A stretch of 35,276 nucleotides of DNA from Candidatus Cryptobacteroides caccocaballi (GTDB lineage: Bacteria > Bacteroidota > Bacteroidia > Bacteroidales > UBA932), in the NCBI GenBank assembly GCA_018064725.1, contig JAGHUQ010000041.1:1-35276 (forward strand), given 5' to 3'. The position numbers and the translations under genes are program-made. Within the stretch, counting starts at the first letter, position 1. Every line of letters begins with the position of its first letter. Positions 24,464-34,133 of the stretch are shown in pieces. The notes under the pieces were generated by a model that was not told where the DNA came from, searched no databases, and worked only from the letters and a program-made list of their open reading frames with translations.

Positions 24464-24495
24464 CGGACGGCTCCCCTTTCCGGGGGAGCCGTCCG
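24464..24495. terminator. Bidirectional hairpin between convergent genes
   Basis: A perfect 13-bp stem (CGGACGGCTCCCC at 24464-24476 and GGGGAGCCGTCCG at 24483-24495) with a 6-nt loop lies between the converging GH43 and uracil permease genes. It has no long T-run on either side, so it may act as a factor-assisted or transcript-protecting hairpin. Confidence 0.7.
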
Positions 24496-24518
24496 TCTGT
24501 CAAGTCGTTTGATATCAG

Positions 24519-25826
24519 CTATTTAGTCTCTCCGAAGATGTAGTCCTTTCCAGGGAGGATCGCGTTAAGTATGATACCAGCGAGGGCAGCGACAGCGAGA
24601 CCAGAGAACTTGATCGCACCAGCGCCTACCGAACCAGGACCATACTGGATGCCGATCGCGAGAACGAGGATGAGAGCCGCGATGATCACGTTGCGTGAAG
24701 CTGTGAAGTCGACCTTGTTCTCTACCATGTTCCTCACACCGACAGCCGAAATCATACCGTAGAGCACGAGAGAAACGCCTCCGACAGTAGCCGATGGCAT
24801 AGTGCTGACTGCAGTCGCGAACTTCGGACAGAATGAAAGTATGATTGCAAATACGGCAGCCATGCGAATCACCTTAGGGTCAAAAACCTGTGTGATATTG
24901 AGAACTCCGGTGTTCTCACCGTATGTGGTGTTTGCAGGTGCTCCGAAAAGGGATGCGAGTGCCGTGGCGATACCATCGCCCATGAGAGTCCTGTGGAGAC
25001 CTGGATCGGTGAGATAATCCTTGCCGGTGGTAGAGGAGATTGCGCACATGTCGCCGATGTGCTCGACCATCGTTGCAAGCGAAATAGGAAGGATGGTGAT
25101 GATTGCAGTCACTACGAGTCCCCAGTTCGGAGCCTTGAATACTGCGATCGCCGTGTTCTCCATACGGAATGGGAGTCCGATCCATGCGGCTTCTTTCACA
25201 GGAGCGAAATCGACTGCACCGAAGCAGCATGCGACAATGTATGAGCCAACCGCACCGAGGAGGATAGGAATGATCTTGATCATGCCCTTACCCCAAATGT
25301 TGGTGACGATGATGATTGCGATGGCAGAGAGAGCGATCCACCAGTTTGCGGTGCAGTTCGTGATAGCTGAACCGGAGAGAGTAAGGCCGATGGCGATGAT
25401 GATAGGTCCGGTCACGACTGGCGGGAAGAAGCTCATGACCTTGCTGGTTCCGAAGACCTTGATCAGGCCTGCGAGTACGAAGTACATGAGACCGGCACAG
25501 AATACACCGATGCATGCGTATGGGAGAGCCTGGCTCATCGTCATGCCGAAGTCTGCATCTGCAATGGCAACGACGGCCGCATATCCGCCGATGAAAGCGA
25601 AGGATGAACCGAGGAATGCCGGCACCTTGAACTTTGTCAGAGCATGGAAAAGAAGGGTTCCAAGACCTGCAAAGAGAAGGGTCGCAGACATTGAGAGTCC
25701 GGTGAGCATTGGTACGAGCACGGTGGCGCCGAACATCGCAAACAGGTGCTGGACGCCAAGTACCGTCATTTTAGGGAGACCCAGAGTGCGGGCGTCCCAG
25801 ATCGGCTGGTTCTGTTGTGTTGCCAT
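24519..25826 (-). CDS. uraA: Uracil permease (NCS2 / UraA family)
   Basis: A 435-residue inner-membrane protein with about 14 hydrophobic segments. NCS2 transporters bring uracil or xanthine in by proton symport. VEHIGD with Glu255 and GAPANTTYGENTG with Glu304 are the two substrate-binding motifs; they line up with Glu241 and Glu290 of E. coli UraA at a constant offset. The TTYGENTG form is typical of uracil carriers rather than xanthine/urate ones. The gene is 48 bp downstream of the unknown 25875 gene on the same strand, so the two may be cotranscribed. It supplies pyrimidine salvage beside the guanine synthesis genes upstream. Confidence 0.9.
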   Translation of the reverse strand: MATQQNQPIWDARTLGLPKMTVLGVQHLFAMFGATVLVPMLTGLSMSATLLFAGLGTLLFHALTKFKVPAFLGSSFAFIGGYAAVVAIADADFGMTMSQALPYACIGVFCAGLMYFVLAGLIKVFGTSKVMSFFPPVVTGPIIIAIGLTLSGSAITNCTANWWIALSAIAIIIVTNIWGKGMIKIIPILLGAVGSYIVACCFGAVDFAPVKEAAWIGLPFRMENTAIAVFKAPNWGLVVTAIITILPISLATMVEHIGDMCAISSTTGKDYLTDPGLHRTLMGDGIATALASLFGAPANTTYGENTGVLNITQVFDPKVIRMAAVFAIILSFCPKFATAVSTMPSATVGGVSLVLYGMISAVGVRNMVENKVDFTASRNVIIAALILVLAIGIQYGPGSVGAGAIKFSGLAVAALAGIILNAILPGKDYIFGETK

Positions 25827-25874
25827 GATTATAATAGTTAGTAGTTAGTTGTCGCTTTTATCCTTGCCCAATGT

Positions 25875-26522
25875 TTAGTACTCCAAGGCTTCGAGGTAAA
25901 ATTCGCGTCTCTGCTCGCTGCTTACAGGACAGTATGTGACCCGGAATTCAAATTTAATCCCATCGTCCAGGTTGCATGCGTAGAGTCCGTTCTGATCGGA
26001 AAGAAAGAGCCTTCTGTACTTCACCTCGTTATCCTTCTGAAGGTCCATCGTATATTTTATCGTCTTGGCGACCAAAACCTCGTCGAGAGGATCCTTGCAG
26101 AAAACGAAGAGTCCGAATTCGTCGAAGCTGCCATAGAAACCGGAACTGACCTTGCCGACCTTGTTCGCGATGATGTCGCGGAGAGGTCTTGCACTCTGCC
26201 AGTATCTCAATTCGAGACCTCCGATGTATTTGCCTTCATGTATTCCGTAGCCATAGCCTCTCTCGATGACTTCATCATAGCCGGGAACATCATCTTGACG
26301 CGGGAAGCCTGCAAGGCCCTTGAGCATCTGGTTTGCTGCTTCCTTGCCGGGTTCCATTGCGCGTGTAACCTCTATGCCCAGACGTTTTCTGTCTGCGCTC
26401 TGGAGGTCGGGCCTGTCGTCGTTTATGAGGTCGTCGAACTTATGCCCCAGGAGAGTCCTGAGGGAGGTGATAGCGTATCTTTCGAAGAAGCATGTGCCGT
26501 ATTTGCGGTAAGCGCCCATCAT
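25875..26522 (-). CDS. Unknown conserved-type protein, weak PD-(D/E)XK-like motif
   Basis: A 215-residue cytoplasmic protein with no signal peptide or membrane segment. I do not recognise the family. Near the N-terminus NDDRPDLQ (about 34-41) is followed by LGIEVTRA (about 48-55); a PD then E-x-T arrangement on a beta-strand resembles motif II/III of the PD-(D/E)XK nuclease fold, but Thr replaces the usual Lys, and other features are not clear. The C-terminal half is beta-rich (FGLFVFCKDP; YRRLFLSDQNGLYACNLD; KFEFRVTYC). The protein starts with two Met codons (26522 and 26519). It has its own -7 element directly after the guaA terminator and is followed by the uracil permease. Nuclease function is a guess. 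Confidence 0.6.
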   Translation of the reverse strand: MMGAYRKYGTCFFERYAITSLRTLLGHKFDDLINDDRPDLQSADRKRLGIEVTRAMEPGKEAANQMLKGLAGFPRQDDVPGYDEVIERGYGYGIHEGKYIGGLELRYWQSARPLRDIIANKVGKVSSGFYGSFDEFGLFVFCKDPLDEVLVAKTIKYTMDLQKDNEVKYRRLFLSDQNGLYACNLDDGIKFEFRVTYCPVSSEQRREFYLEALEY

Positions 26523-26541
26523 TCAGAAACATCATTTCCCT

Positions 26542-26549
26542 CAAAGTTA
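26542..26549 (-). promoter_or_regulatory. -7 element for the 25875 gene
   Basis: On the minus strand this reads TAACTTTG (TAnnTTTG), 20 bp before the start codon and just after the T-run of the guaA terminator. No clear -33 element. Confidence 0.5.
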
Positions 26550-26551
26550 GC

Positions 26552-26583
26552 AAAAAAAAGAGGCAGACCATACGGTTTGCCTC
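26552..26583 (-). terminator. Intrinsic terminator of guaBA
   Basis: On the minus strand GAGGCAAACC-GTAT-GGTCTGCCTC forms a 10-bp stem with one A-C mismatch, followed by eight T (plus-strand A-run 26552-26559). It starts 7 bp past the guaA stop codon. Confidence 0.85.
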
Positions 26584-26589
26584 ATATTT

Positions 26590-28209
26590 TTACTCCCACT
26601 CGATTGTTGCAGGTGGTTTTGAAGAAACGTCATAGACAACTCGGTTCACGCCACGGACCTTGTTGATGATCTCGTTGGATACATCAGCGAGGAAGTCGTA
26701 AGGGAGGTGAACCCAGTCAGCGGTCATACCGTCGGTAGAGATCACAGCCCTGAGAGCTACGCAACGCTCGTATGTCCTTTCGTCGCCCATGACACCGACA
26801 CTCTGTACAGGAAGAAGCATCACGCCGGCCTGCCAGATGGCGTCATAGAGGTTGTGTGCGATCTGGGTAGGGTCGCTTGCGCTTCTTACCTCAGTTGCAC
26901 CAGGACCTGCGAGAGCCTCGATAGCTGCCTTGTTGCCGTCGAGAGAGTATTTGCGAAGACCCTTGATGAAGATGTCGTCAGCATTCCTGAGGACGGTGAG
27001 CTTCTCCTCGGTGATGTCGCCGAGGATACGGATACCGAGAGATGGACCAGGGAAAGGATGACGGCCGATGAGCTCATCCTTGATTCCGAGTGCACGTCCG
27101 ACGCGACGGACCTCGTCCTTGAAAAGGGACCTGAGAGGCTCGACGATGCCAAGATGCATCTCTTCAGGAAGACCGCCCACATTGTGGTGGGACTTGATCT
27201 TCGCTGCAGTACCGTTGATGCCGGCAGACTCGATCACGTCAGGATAGATAGTACCCTGTGCGAGCCAACGGGCATTCTCGATCTGCTTTGCGTATTTGTC
27301 GAAGGTCTCCACGAAGAGCCTTCCGATGATCTTTCTCTTTCCTTCAGGCTCGGTAACGCCTGCGAGAGCCGCGATGAACTCCTTCGATGCATCAGCACCT
27401 ATGACGTTGAGGCCCATGTCCTTGTATGACTCGAGAACGTCCTCGAACTCATTCTTGCGAAGAAGTCCGTTGTTCACGAAGATACAGGTAAGGTTGTGAC
27501 CGATGGCCTTGTTGAGGAGCACGCCTGCCACGGTAGAGTCAACTCCACCGCTGAGACCGAGGATAACCTTGTCGTCACCCACCTTCTCGCGTATCTCCTT
27601 GACAGCAGTCTCGATGAATGAGTCTGGAGTCCAGTCGCCTGTACATCCGCAGATGCCGAGTGCGAAGTTCGCGAGAATCTTTGTTCCCTCCACAGTGTGG
27701 AACACCTCTGGGTGGAACTGTACCGCGTATGTAGGCTCACCGTTGATCTGGTAAGCCGCATATTCTACGTCTGAAGTAGATGCGATAGGCTCAGCTCCGC
27801 ATGGAAGGGCGGCGATAGTGTCGCCGTGTGACATCCATACCTGCGAGCTCTTGCTCATTCCCTTGAGGAGTGGTGAATCGGTCTTTGTTACGTTGAGGAT
27901 TGCGCGACCATACTCCCTGGCGATTGATGCGTTCACAGAACCGCCGAAGTGATGTGCGATGTACTGTGCACCATAGCAGATGCCGAGAAGCGGATATTTA
28001 CCCTTAATGCCCTCGAGGTTGACCTCAGGAGCGTTCGCCTCCCTGACAGAGCAAGGACTGCCTGAAAGGATGATACCTTTCACGTCCCCGTCAATCTGAG
28101 GGAACTTGTTGAAAGGGTGAATCTCGCAATATACGTTCAATTCCCTGAGCCTGCGGCCGATGAGCTGTGTGAGCTGGGAACCGAAGTCGATGATAAGAAT
28201 TTTCTCCAT
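26590..28209 (-). CDS. guaA: GMP synthase (glutamine-hydrolysing)
   Basis: A 539-residue cytoplasmic enzyme turning XMP, ATP and glutamine into GMP. The N-terminal class I glutamine amidotransferase has ILIIDFGSQ, the nucleophile Cys78 in LLGICYGAQ, and His166/Glu168 in QFHPEVF. The ATP-pyrophosphatase domain has the P-loop SGGVDST (220-226), and the C-terminal dimerisation domain ends [10 protein letters not shown], the classic GuaA terminus. Length is close to the family norm. It starts 3 bp after the guaB stop on the same strand, so guaBA form one operon with the terminator at 26552-26583. Guanine nucleotide synthesis is complete from IMP within this pair. Confidence 0.98.
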   Translation of the reverse strand: MEKILIIDFGSQLTQLIGRRLRELNVYCEIHPFNKFPQIDGDVKGIILSGSPCSVREANAPEVNLEGIKGKYPLLGICYGAQYIAHHFGGSVNASIAREYGRAILNVTKTDSPLLKGMSKSSQVWMSHGDTIAALPCGAEPIASTSDVEYAAYQINGEPTYAVQFHPEVFHTVEGTKILANFALGICGCTGDWTPDSFIETAVKEIREKVGDDKVILGLSGGVDSTVAGVLLNKAIGHNLTCIFVNNGLLRKNEFEDVLESYKDMGLNVIGADASKEFIAALAGVTEPEGKRKIIGRLFVETFDKYAKQIENARWLAQGTIYPDVIESAGINGTAAKIKSHHNVGGLPEEMHLGIVEPLRSLFKDEVRRVGRALGIKDELIGRHPFPGPSLGIRILGDITEEKLTVLRNADDIFIKGLRKYSLDGNKAAIEALAGPGATEVRSASDPTQIAHNLYDAIWQAGVMLLPVQSVGVMGDERTYERCVALRAVISTDGMTADWVHLPYDFLADVSNEIINKVRGVNRVVYDVSSKPPATIEWE

Positions 28210-28212
28210 GTA

Positions 28213-29697
<1,485 letters not shown>

Positions 29698-29714
29698 CTA
29701 TTTTTGTGAATGGG

Positions 29715-29722
29715 CAAAGATA
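29715..29722 (-). promoter_or_regulatory. -7 element for guaBA
   Basis: TATCTTTG on the minus strand matches TAnnTTTG, 23 bp before the guaB start. It follows directly after the hairpin and T-run at 29723-29750. Confidence 0.6.
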
Positions 29723-29750
29723 GGGAAAAATACGGCTAATCTTGCAGCCG
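29723..29750 (-). terminator. Probable terminator of the PHP phosphatase gene
   Basis: On the minus strand CGGCT-N8-AGCCG (29733-29750) is followed by TATTTTTCC. The stem is only 5 bp but GC-rich and the T-run is good. It lies 3 bp after the PHP gene stop. Confidence 0.5.
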
Positions 29751-29753
29751 GAA

Positions 29754-30500
29754 CTATCTTTTTGAAAAAGTTTTTTCGGGCTTCGGCTTCAAGGACGCGA
29801 GAAGCTTTTCCGTGTCGCAATTAAGGATGAGCTCGTCAGGGAAAGCGGTCTCCTCGAGAAGCTCATATAAATAGGTGTAGTCAGCTATGGAAAAGGAAAT
29901 ATGCGCATCGCTTCCGAGAATGACAGGGACATTGTGCTTGGCGCAAAGACGGAGAATCTCGCGATTATTGTCTCTCGCTTCAGCCTTCCCCCTACACGGC
30001 TTCAAAGATGAATTGTTGATCTCCAGAATTGTTCCGGTCCGCTTGGACGCAAGCACGAGCTGCTCGAAATCCAGATCAGCCGTTCCGTCGCCAGGATGGG
30101 TGATGATCTGTATCCATGGATTCTCCATCACCTTGATCACTGACTTCGTGTTCTCTTCCCTGGTCCCAGGCTCATAACAGAGAGAATGAAGGCCGGCGCT
30201 TCTCAGGTCTGTCTTTTCCATAAAGAATTCATCGAAGTCGACATTCCCGTCATTGTCGATAATGTTGAGCTCAACTCCCATAAGAAGACGGACACCATAC
30301 ACTTCGCGCGGAATAACGTGCACGTTTCTGAAATAGAGCGGATGGCATGCCCCCGGGAGCGAAGGACCATGCTCGGTGATGCCGAGTATTTCGAGCCCCT
30401 TGTCGGCTGCAGCTCTTGCCATTTCCTGTACTGTGCTATATGCGTGACCTGACGCCACGGTATGAGTGTGGAGATCGAGCTTGATTCCTTTTTCGTTCAT
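29754..30500 (-). CDS. PHP-domain phosphatase, YcdX-like
   Basis: A 248-residue cytoplasmic metal-dependent hydrolase of the PHP family. The nine metal ligands of E. coli YcdX are present with near-constant spacing: His11, His13 (DLHTHT), His19, His44 (ITEHGPS), Glu77 (GVELNI), His105 (GLHS), His135 (THPGDG), Asp198 and His200 (GSDAH). YcdX is a trinuclear-zinc phosphatase whose physiological substrate is uncertain; the same may hold here. Start at 30500 gives MNEKGIKLDLHTHT, the expected N-terminus. The gene precedes guaB on the same strand but seems to have its own promoter (30561-30568) and terminator, so a functional link with guaBA is not shown. Confidence 0.9.
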   Translation of the reverse strand: MNEKGIKLDLHTHTVASGHAYSTVQEMARAAADKGLEILGITEHGPSLPGACHPLYFRNVHVIPREVYGVRLLMGVELNIIDNDGNVDFDEFFMEKTDLRSAGLHSLCYEPGTREENTKSVIKVMENPWIQIITHPGDGTADLDFEQLVLASKRTGTILEINNSSLKPCRGKAEARDNNREILRLCAKHNVPVILGSDAHISFSIADYTYLYELLEETAFPDELILNCDTEKLLASLKPKPEKTFSKR

Positions 30501-30592
30501 GTTCTTCGCAATCTGTTATTCTGGATAATACCGAACGGCAACTTCCTGCCATCAACTCTGCAAATTTACGCATAAACCCAATATTCCGAACC

Positions 30593-30610
30593 TGTACAGG
30601 TCAAATTGCA
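30593..30610. repeat. 18-bp direct repeat, copy 1
   Basis: TGTACAGGTCAAATTGCA differs from the copy at 30726-30743 (TGTACAGGACAAACTGCA) at only two positions. The first bases extend to the 10-bp palindrome CCTGTACAGG (30591-30600). It lies just upstream of the PHP gene promoter. Confidence 0.7.
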
Positions 30611-30646
30611 TTCGACCAATCGCTAATGTGCTTCTGTCAGTACTAT

Positions 30647-30661
30647 TGTGAATCGTTCACA
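30647..30661. promoter_or_regulatory. Perfect palindrome TGTGAA-TCG-TTCACA
   Basis: A 6-bp inverted repeat with a 3-nt spacer, between the two 18-bp repeats. It resembles a CRP/FNR-type site in outline, but the inner TGTGA/TCACA spacing is 5 rather than 6, so the binding protein is uncertain. Confidence 0.5.
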
Positions 30662-30725
30662 GAGTGTCAAAATCGAACCATTGAATGAATTTTAATTATT
30701 TGTCTGTCCCTGTATATGTGTTAAT

Positions 30726-30743
30726 TGTACAGGACAAACTGCA
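30726..30743. repeat. 18-bp direct repeat, copy 2
   Basis: TGTACAGGACAAACTGCA, 133 bp downstream of copy 1. It also takes part in two inverted repeats: TGTCCCTGTA (30705-30714) with TACAGGACA (30728-30736), and GGACAA (30732-30737) with TTGTCC (30747-30752). This clustering suggests an operator for the SusCD locus. Confidence 0.65.
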
Positions 30744-30945
30744 CGATTGTCCATTTTCTTTCATTTGAGTCTAAAATCTTTCATTCTTCTATCCTTAGTA
30801 ATTAAAGAAATTAAATATGTGAAATTGTGTTCAATTTGTTTGTTGATAGTATCAAAAACGGGAGAATGATACAAAAAATCGAACTTTTGATAATAACTAT
30901 TAGCATGCTGGTCTAAAACGCTTACTTTTTTAATAATTTCTACCG

Positions 30946-30953
30946 TAATTTTG
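30946..30953 (+). promoter_or_regulatory. -7 element for SusC
   Basis: TAATTTTG matches TAnnTTTG, 57 bp before the SusC start codon. The -33 position reads close to TTAC rather than TTG, consistent with activator dependence. Confidence 0.5.
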
Positions 30954-31010
30954 GTCTATTAAAAAGTTAAAAATAGCCACCAACTATTATTAATTAACAC
31001 ACAAACTCAC

Positions 31011-34000
31011 ATGAAAAAAACAATTGTAAAACTGACGGCAACTATCCTGTCGTTTTGCGCGTTGAGCATCTCTGCTCTTGCACAGAACAGTGTCAGTGGT
31101 AAGGTTGTCGACCAGAACGGTCAGCCGATTGTTGGAGCCTCTATCATGGTAGAGGGCAGGACCAACATCGGTACAGTTTCAGACTTGGATGGTGCTTACA
31201 AGCTTTCAGTACCAGCCAACTCAAGCCTTACGGCTTCATGTATCGGCTACACAAGCCAGACTGTAGCAGTCAACGGCTCTGTAGTCAATTTCACTCTTTC
31301 TGAGGATTCAGAGTTCCTCGAGGAGACCGTCGTTATCGGTTACGGTGTCCAGAAGAAGTCTGACCTCACCGGTTCTGTAGCTTCAGTACGTTCTACTGAC
31401 CTTACTGACCGTTCTACTACTGATGCTGCTGCTGCCCTTCAGGGTAAGGCTGCAGGTATTCAGGTCATCAATGCTTCTGGAGCTCCTGGTTCAGGTGCTG
31501 AGATCCGTGTACGTGGTTATTCATCTAATGGTGATGCCGGCCTTGGACCTCTTCTCATCGTCGATGGTCTTAAGGTAGACAACATCCAGTACCTCGATCC
31601 TTCCATGATCGAGTCAATGGAGGTCCTCAAAGATGCAGCATCTGCAGCTATCTATGGTGCACAGGCAGGTAACGGTGTCGTACTCATCACGACTAAGAAT
31701 GGTGGCAAGTCAAAAGACGGCAACGTATTCTACCAGTATCAGATGACCCGCAACTCTCTCGGAACACATCCTCAGGTCATGAACGCAGAACAGTACATCA
31801 CTTGGCAGGAAGAGGCAGGTAACCTCACCCGTCAGGGCCTTCTCGACGCAAAGATCTGGGACGGAAAGACCGATACAGACTGGGCAAGCGTAGCTTATGC
31901 TCCTTCATTCTCTCACCGCCATACCTTCGGTGTTCAGGGTGGTAACGATCGTGGTTCATACTACACAGCTATCACTTATACTGACCAGGACGGTATCCTC
32001 CGTGGCAAGAAGGACTACTACAAGAGACTCTCTGCACAGATTAACGCTGATTACAAGATCAAGAAGTGGCTTCAGGTTGGTACAAACCTCTCACTCGAGC
32101 GTTACAACAGACAGGCTGTCAGCGAACACTCTGAGTACTTCCAGGGTTCATCAATTGTAGGTACTCTCGTCATTGACCCTCTTACTCCTGTATATTATAC
32201 GAACGATGCAGACATTCCTGTAGGTATGCAGCAGGCAATCGCAGGTGGCAAGCAGAAGGTGTATAGGAATGAAGACGGCTACGTATACGCAACCTCTAAG
32301 CTCCAGGAAGGTGACGGTGTCAACCCTCTCATAATGAGGGATCGTCAGCAGGGTAAGAGCGAAGGCTTCAATGTACGTGGTACCGTATTTGCCAACTTCA
32401 CCCCTCTCAAGGGCCTCACAGTTACTTCTCGTTTCGGTTTCCGCATCGGTCAGGCATACTCATCTAACTATGAGGATCCTTACTATGTGAACCAGAAGGT
32501 CAACTCTACTACTTATAACATCACTGCCGCTTCAAGCCAGAACTACTACTATCAGTGGGAGAACTTCGCAAACTACAACACTACTATTGCGAAGAAGCAT
32601 AATCTCGGTGTCATGGCAGGTATGTCTTATGTATTCTCTGATAACCGTGGTGTAAACGGCGGTCTCCAGGGTACTGACCCTCTCAAGGGATATGACGACA
32701 ACTTCCACTACCTCACTCAGGACAACGGTACCGGTACCAAGACCCTCGGTGGTGGAGAGCCTAACCAGTCTGTAAATATCTCTTACTATGGCCGTCTTAC
32801 CTACTCTTATGATAACAGGTACAGCGTCCAGGCAAACTTCCGTGCTGATGCATTCGACTCATCAAAGCTCTCTGCCAAGAACCGCTGGGGCTTCTTCCCT
32901 TCAGTTTCTGCAGGTTGGACCATCAGCAACGAGCCTTTCATGAAGAACGTCAGCAAGAACGCTCTCTCATTCCTCAAGGTACGTGCTTCATGGGGTATCA
33001 ACGGTAACATCGCTGTCCTCACCGGTTATCCATACTCAGCTGATATCAACTACAACAGCATGATCTATCAGTGGCATGTGGACAGCAACTCTATCAACAC
33101 CGGTTCAATCCCTTCAGGTCTTGCTAACCCAGACCTTACCTGGGAGACTTCACACCAGGTTGACCTCGGTCTTGACGCACGCTTCCTCAACAACAGATTG
33201 ACCTTCGCTCTCGACTACTTCAACAAGAACACCGAGGACCTTCTCGTCAATAAGAGCAACGTATTCGAGGTAGGTATCAACTCATCAACCGTGAATGCTG
33301 GTTCAATCAACAACCACGGTGTCGAGCTCGAACTTGGCTGGCAGGATCAGATTGGTGACTTCCACTACTCTATCAACGGTAACTTCTCTACTCTTGCAAA
33401 CAAGGTTACTTACCTTGAGCCAACCGTAGGTCACCTCGACGGTGCATACTTCTCAAACATCAAGATGACCAACTACTTCCAGGTCGGCTACCCAATCTGG
33501 TACTTCCGCGGCTTCGAGTATGCAGGTGTCGATAAGGAAAAAGGTATACCTCTCTACTACGACAAGGACGGTAATATTACCGATACAGTAGGCAACGACG
33601 ACTTCAAGTATGTCGGCAGCGGTATCCCTACCTACACTTACGGTATCACCGTACGTCTCGATTGGAAGGGCATCGACTTCCTCCTCTTCGGTACCGGTGC
33701 AGGTGGAAACCAGCTCATGCCTTGCGTATATCGTACAGAGCATCCTCGTATCAACTCTATGACCTACTTCTACGAGAACAGATGGACTCCACAGAACAAG
33801 AATGCATCAATGCCTTCAGTGGCAAGCATGGCAACAGACACCAACTTCTGGTCATCATCTGCTAACCTCTTCAAGGGTGACTACTTCAGGATCAAGCAGA
33901 TCCAGCTCGGTTATACTCTTCCTAAGGCATGGAGCAAGAAGGCATTCATCGATTCACTCCGAATCTATGCATCCCTCGACGACTTCTTCACCATCACCAA

Positions 34001-34118
34001 GTACCCTGGTTTCGATCCTGAGACCGCATCAACTGGTGCACACAACGGTATCGGTATGGATAAGGGCTCATACCCTAACTCAAGGAAGATCATCTTCGGT
34101 GTAAACCTCTCATTCTAA
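31011..34118 (+). CDS. SusC/RagA-family TonB-linked outer-membrane transporter
   Basis: A 1035-residue outer-membrane receptor that imports glycan oligomers together with a SusD lipoprotein. The signal peptide ends ISALAQNSVSG. A carboxypeptidase-regulatory-like domain (about 27-105: VVDQNGQPIVGASIMVEG; GTVSDLDGAYKLSV) is followed by a TonB-box-like LEETVVIGYG with VQKKSDLTGSV, the plug (GKAAGIQVINASGAPGSGAE; RGYSSNG; LLIVDGLKVDN; IESMEVLKDAASAAIYG) and a long beta-barrel ending IIFGVNLSF. Length is typical. Codon use is biased to GGT, GCT, CTC and CGT, unlike the nearby metabolic genes, which suggests strong expression. It is followed after 15 bp by SusD. Confidence 0.97.
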   Translation: MKKTIVKLTATILSFCALSISALAQNSVSGKVVDQNGQPIVGASIMVEGRTNIGTVSDLDGAYKLSVPANSSLTASCIGYTSQTVAVNGSVVNFTLSEDSEFLEETVVIGYGVQKKSDLTGSVASVRSTDLTDRSTTDAAAALQGKAAGIQVINASGAPGSGAEIRVRGYSSNGDAGLGPLLIVDGLKVDNIQYLDPSMIESMEVLKDAASAAIYGAQAGNGVVLITTKNGGKSKDGNVFYQYQMTRNSLGTHPQVMNAEQYITWQEEAGNLTRQGLLDAKIWDGKTDTDWASVAYAPSFSHRHTFGVQGGNDRGSYYTAITYTDQDGILRGKKDYYKRLSAQINADYKIKKWLQVGTNLSLERYNRQAVSEHSEYFQGSSIVGTLVIDPLTPVYYTNDADIPVGMQQAIAGGKQKVYRNEDGYVYATSKLQEGDGVNPLIMRDRQQGKSEGFNVRGTVFANFTPLKGLTVTSRFGFRIGQAYSSNYEDPYYVNQKVNSTTYNITAASSQNYYYQWENFANYNTTIAKKHNLGVMAGMSYVFSDNRGVNGGLQGTDPLKGYDDNFHYLTQDNGTGTKTLGGGEPNQSVNISYYGRLTYSYDNRYSVQANFRADAFDSSKLSAKNRWGFFPSVSAGWTISNEPFMKNVSKNALSFLKVRASWGINGNIAVLTGYPYSADINYNSMIYQWHVDSNSINTGSIPSGLANPDLTWETSHQVDLGLDARFLNNRLTFALDYFNKNTEDLLVNKSNVFEVGINSSTVNAGSINNHGVELELGWQDQIGDFHYSINGNFSTLANKVTYLEPTVGHLDGAYFSNIKMTNYFQVGYPIWYFRGFEYAGVDKEKGIPLYYDKDGNITDTVGNDDFKYVGSGIPTYTYGITVRLDWKGIDFLLFGTGAGGNQLMPCVYRTEHPRINSMTYFYENRWTPQNKNASMPSVASMATDTNFWSSSANLFKGDYFRIKQIQLGYTLPKAWSKKAFIDSLRIYASLDDFFTITKYPGFDPETASTGAHNGIGMDKGSYPNSRKIIFGVNLSF

Positions 34119-34133
34119 AACATCCTGTTGAAT

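Larger units (their letters stand above)
30501..31010. promoter_or_regulatory. 510-bp AT-rich divergent regulatory region
   Basis: No gene is seen here. The region separates the PHP gene (minus) from SusC (plus). It holds a -7 match for each side: TAAATTTG on the minus strand (30561-30568) and TAATTTTG on the plus strand (30946-30953). An 18-bp near-identical direct repeat sits at 30593-30610 and 30726-30743, a perfect palindrome at 30647-30661, and further TGTCC/GGACA half-sites between 30705 and 30752. About 170 bp just before SusC are very AT-rich. The layout suggests several regulator sites controlling the SusCD locus. Confidence 0.6.

Noticed and set aside
25021..25848. 275-codon plus-strand open frame antisense to the uracil permease
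   Set aside because: Mirror of the codon-biased permease gene; Met/Ala/Thr-rich translation without recognisable features.
26707..27429. 240-codon plus-strand open frame antisense to guaA
   Set aside because: guaA is certain; the opposite frame lacks any domain pattern or start signal.
30647..30661. Calling the palindrome a CRP site
   Set aside because: TGTGA and TCACA are 5 rather than 6 apart, and CRP sites are not established for this group; left as an unassigned palindrome.
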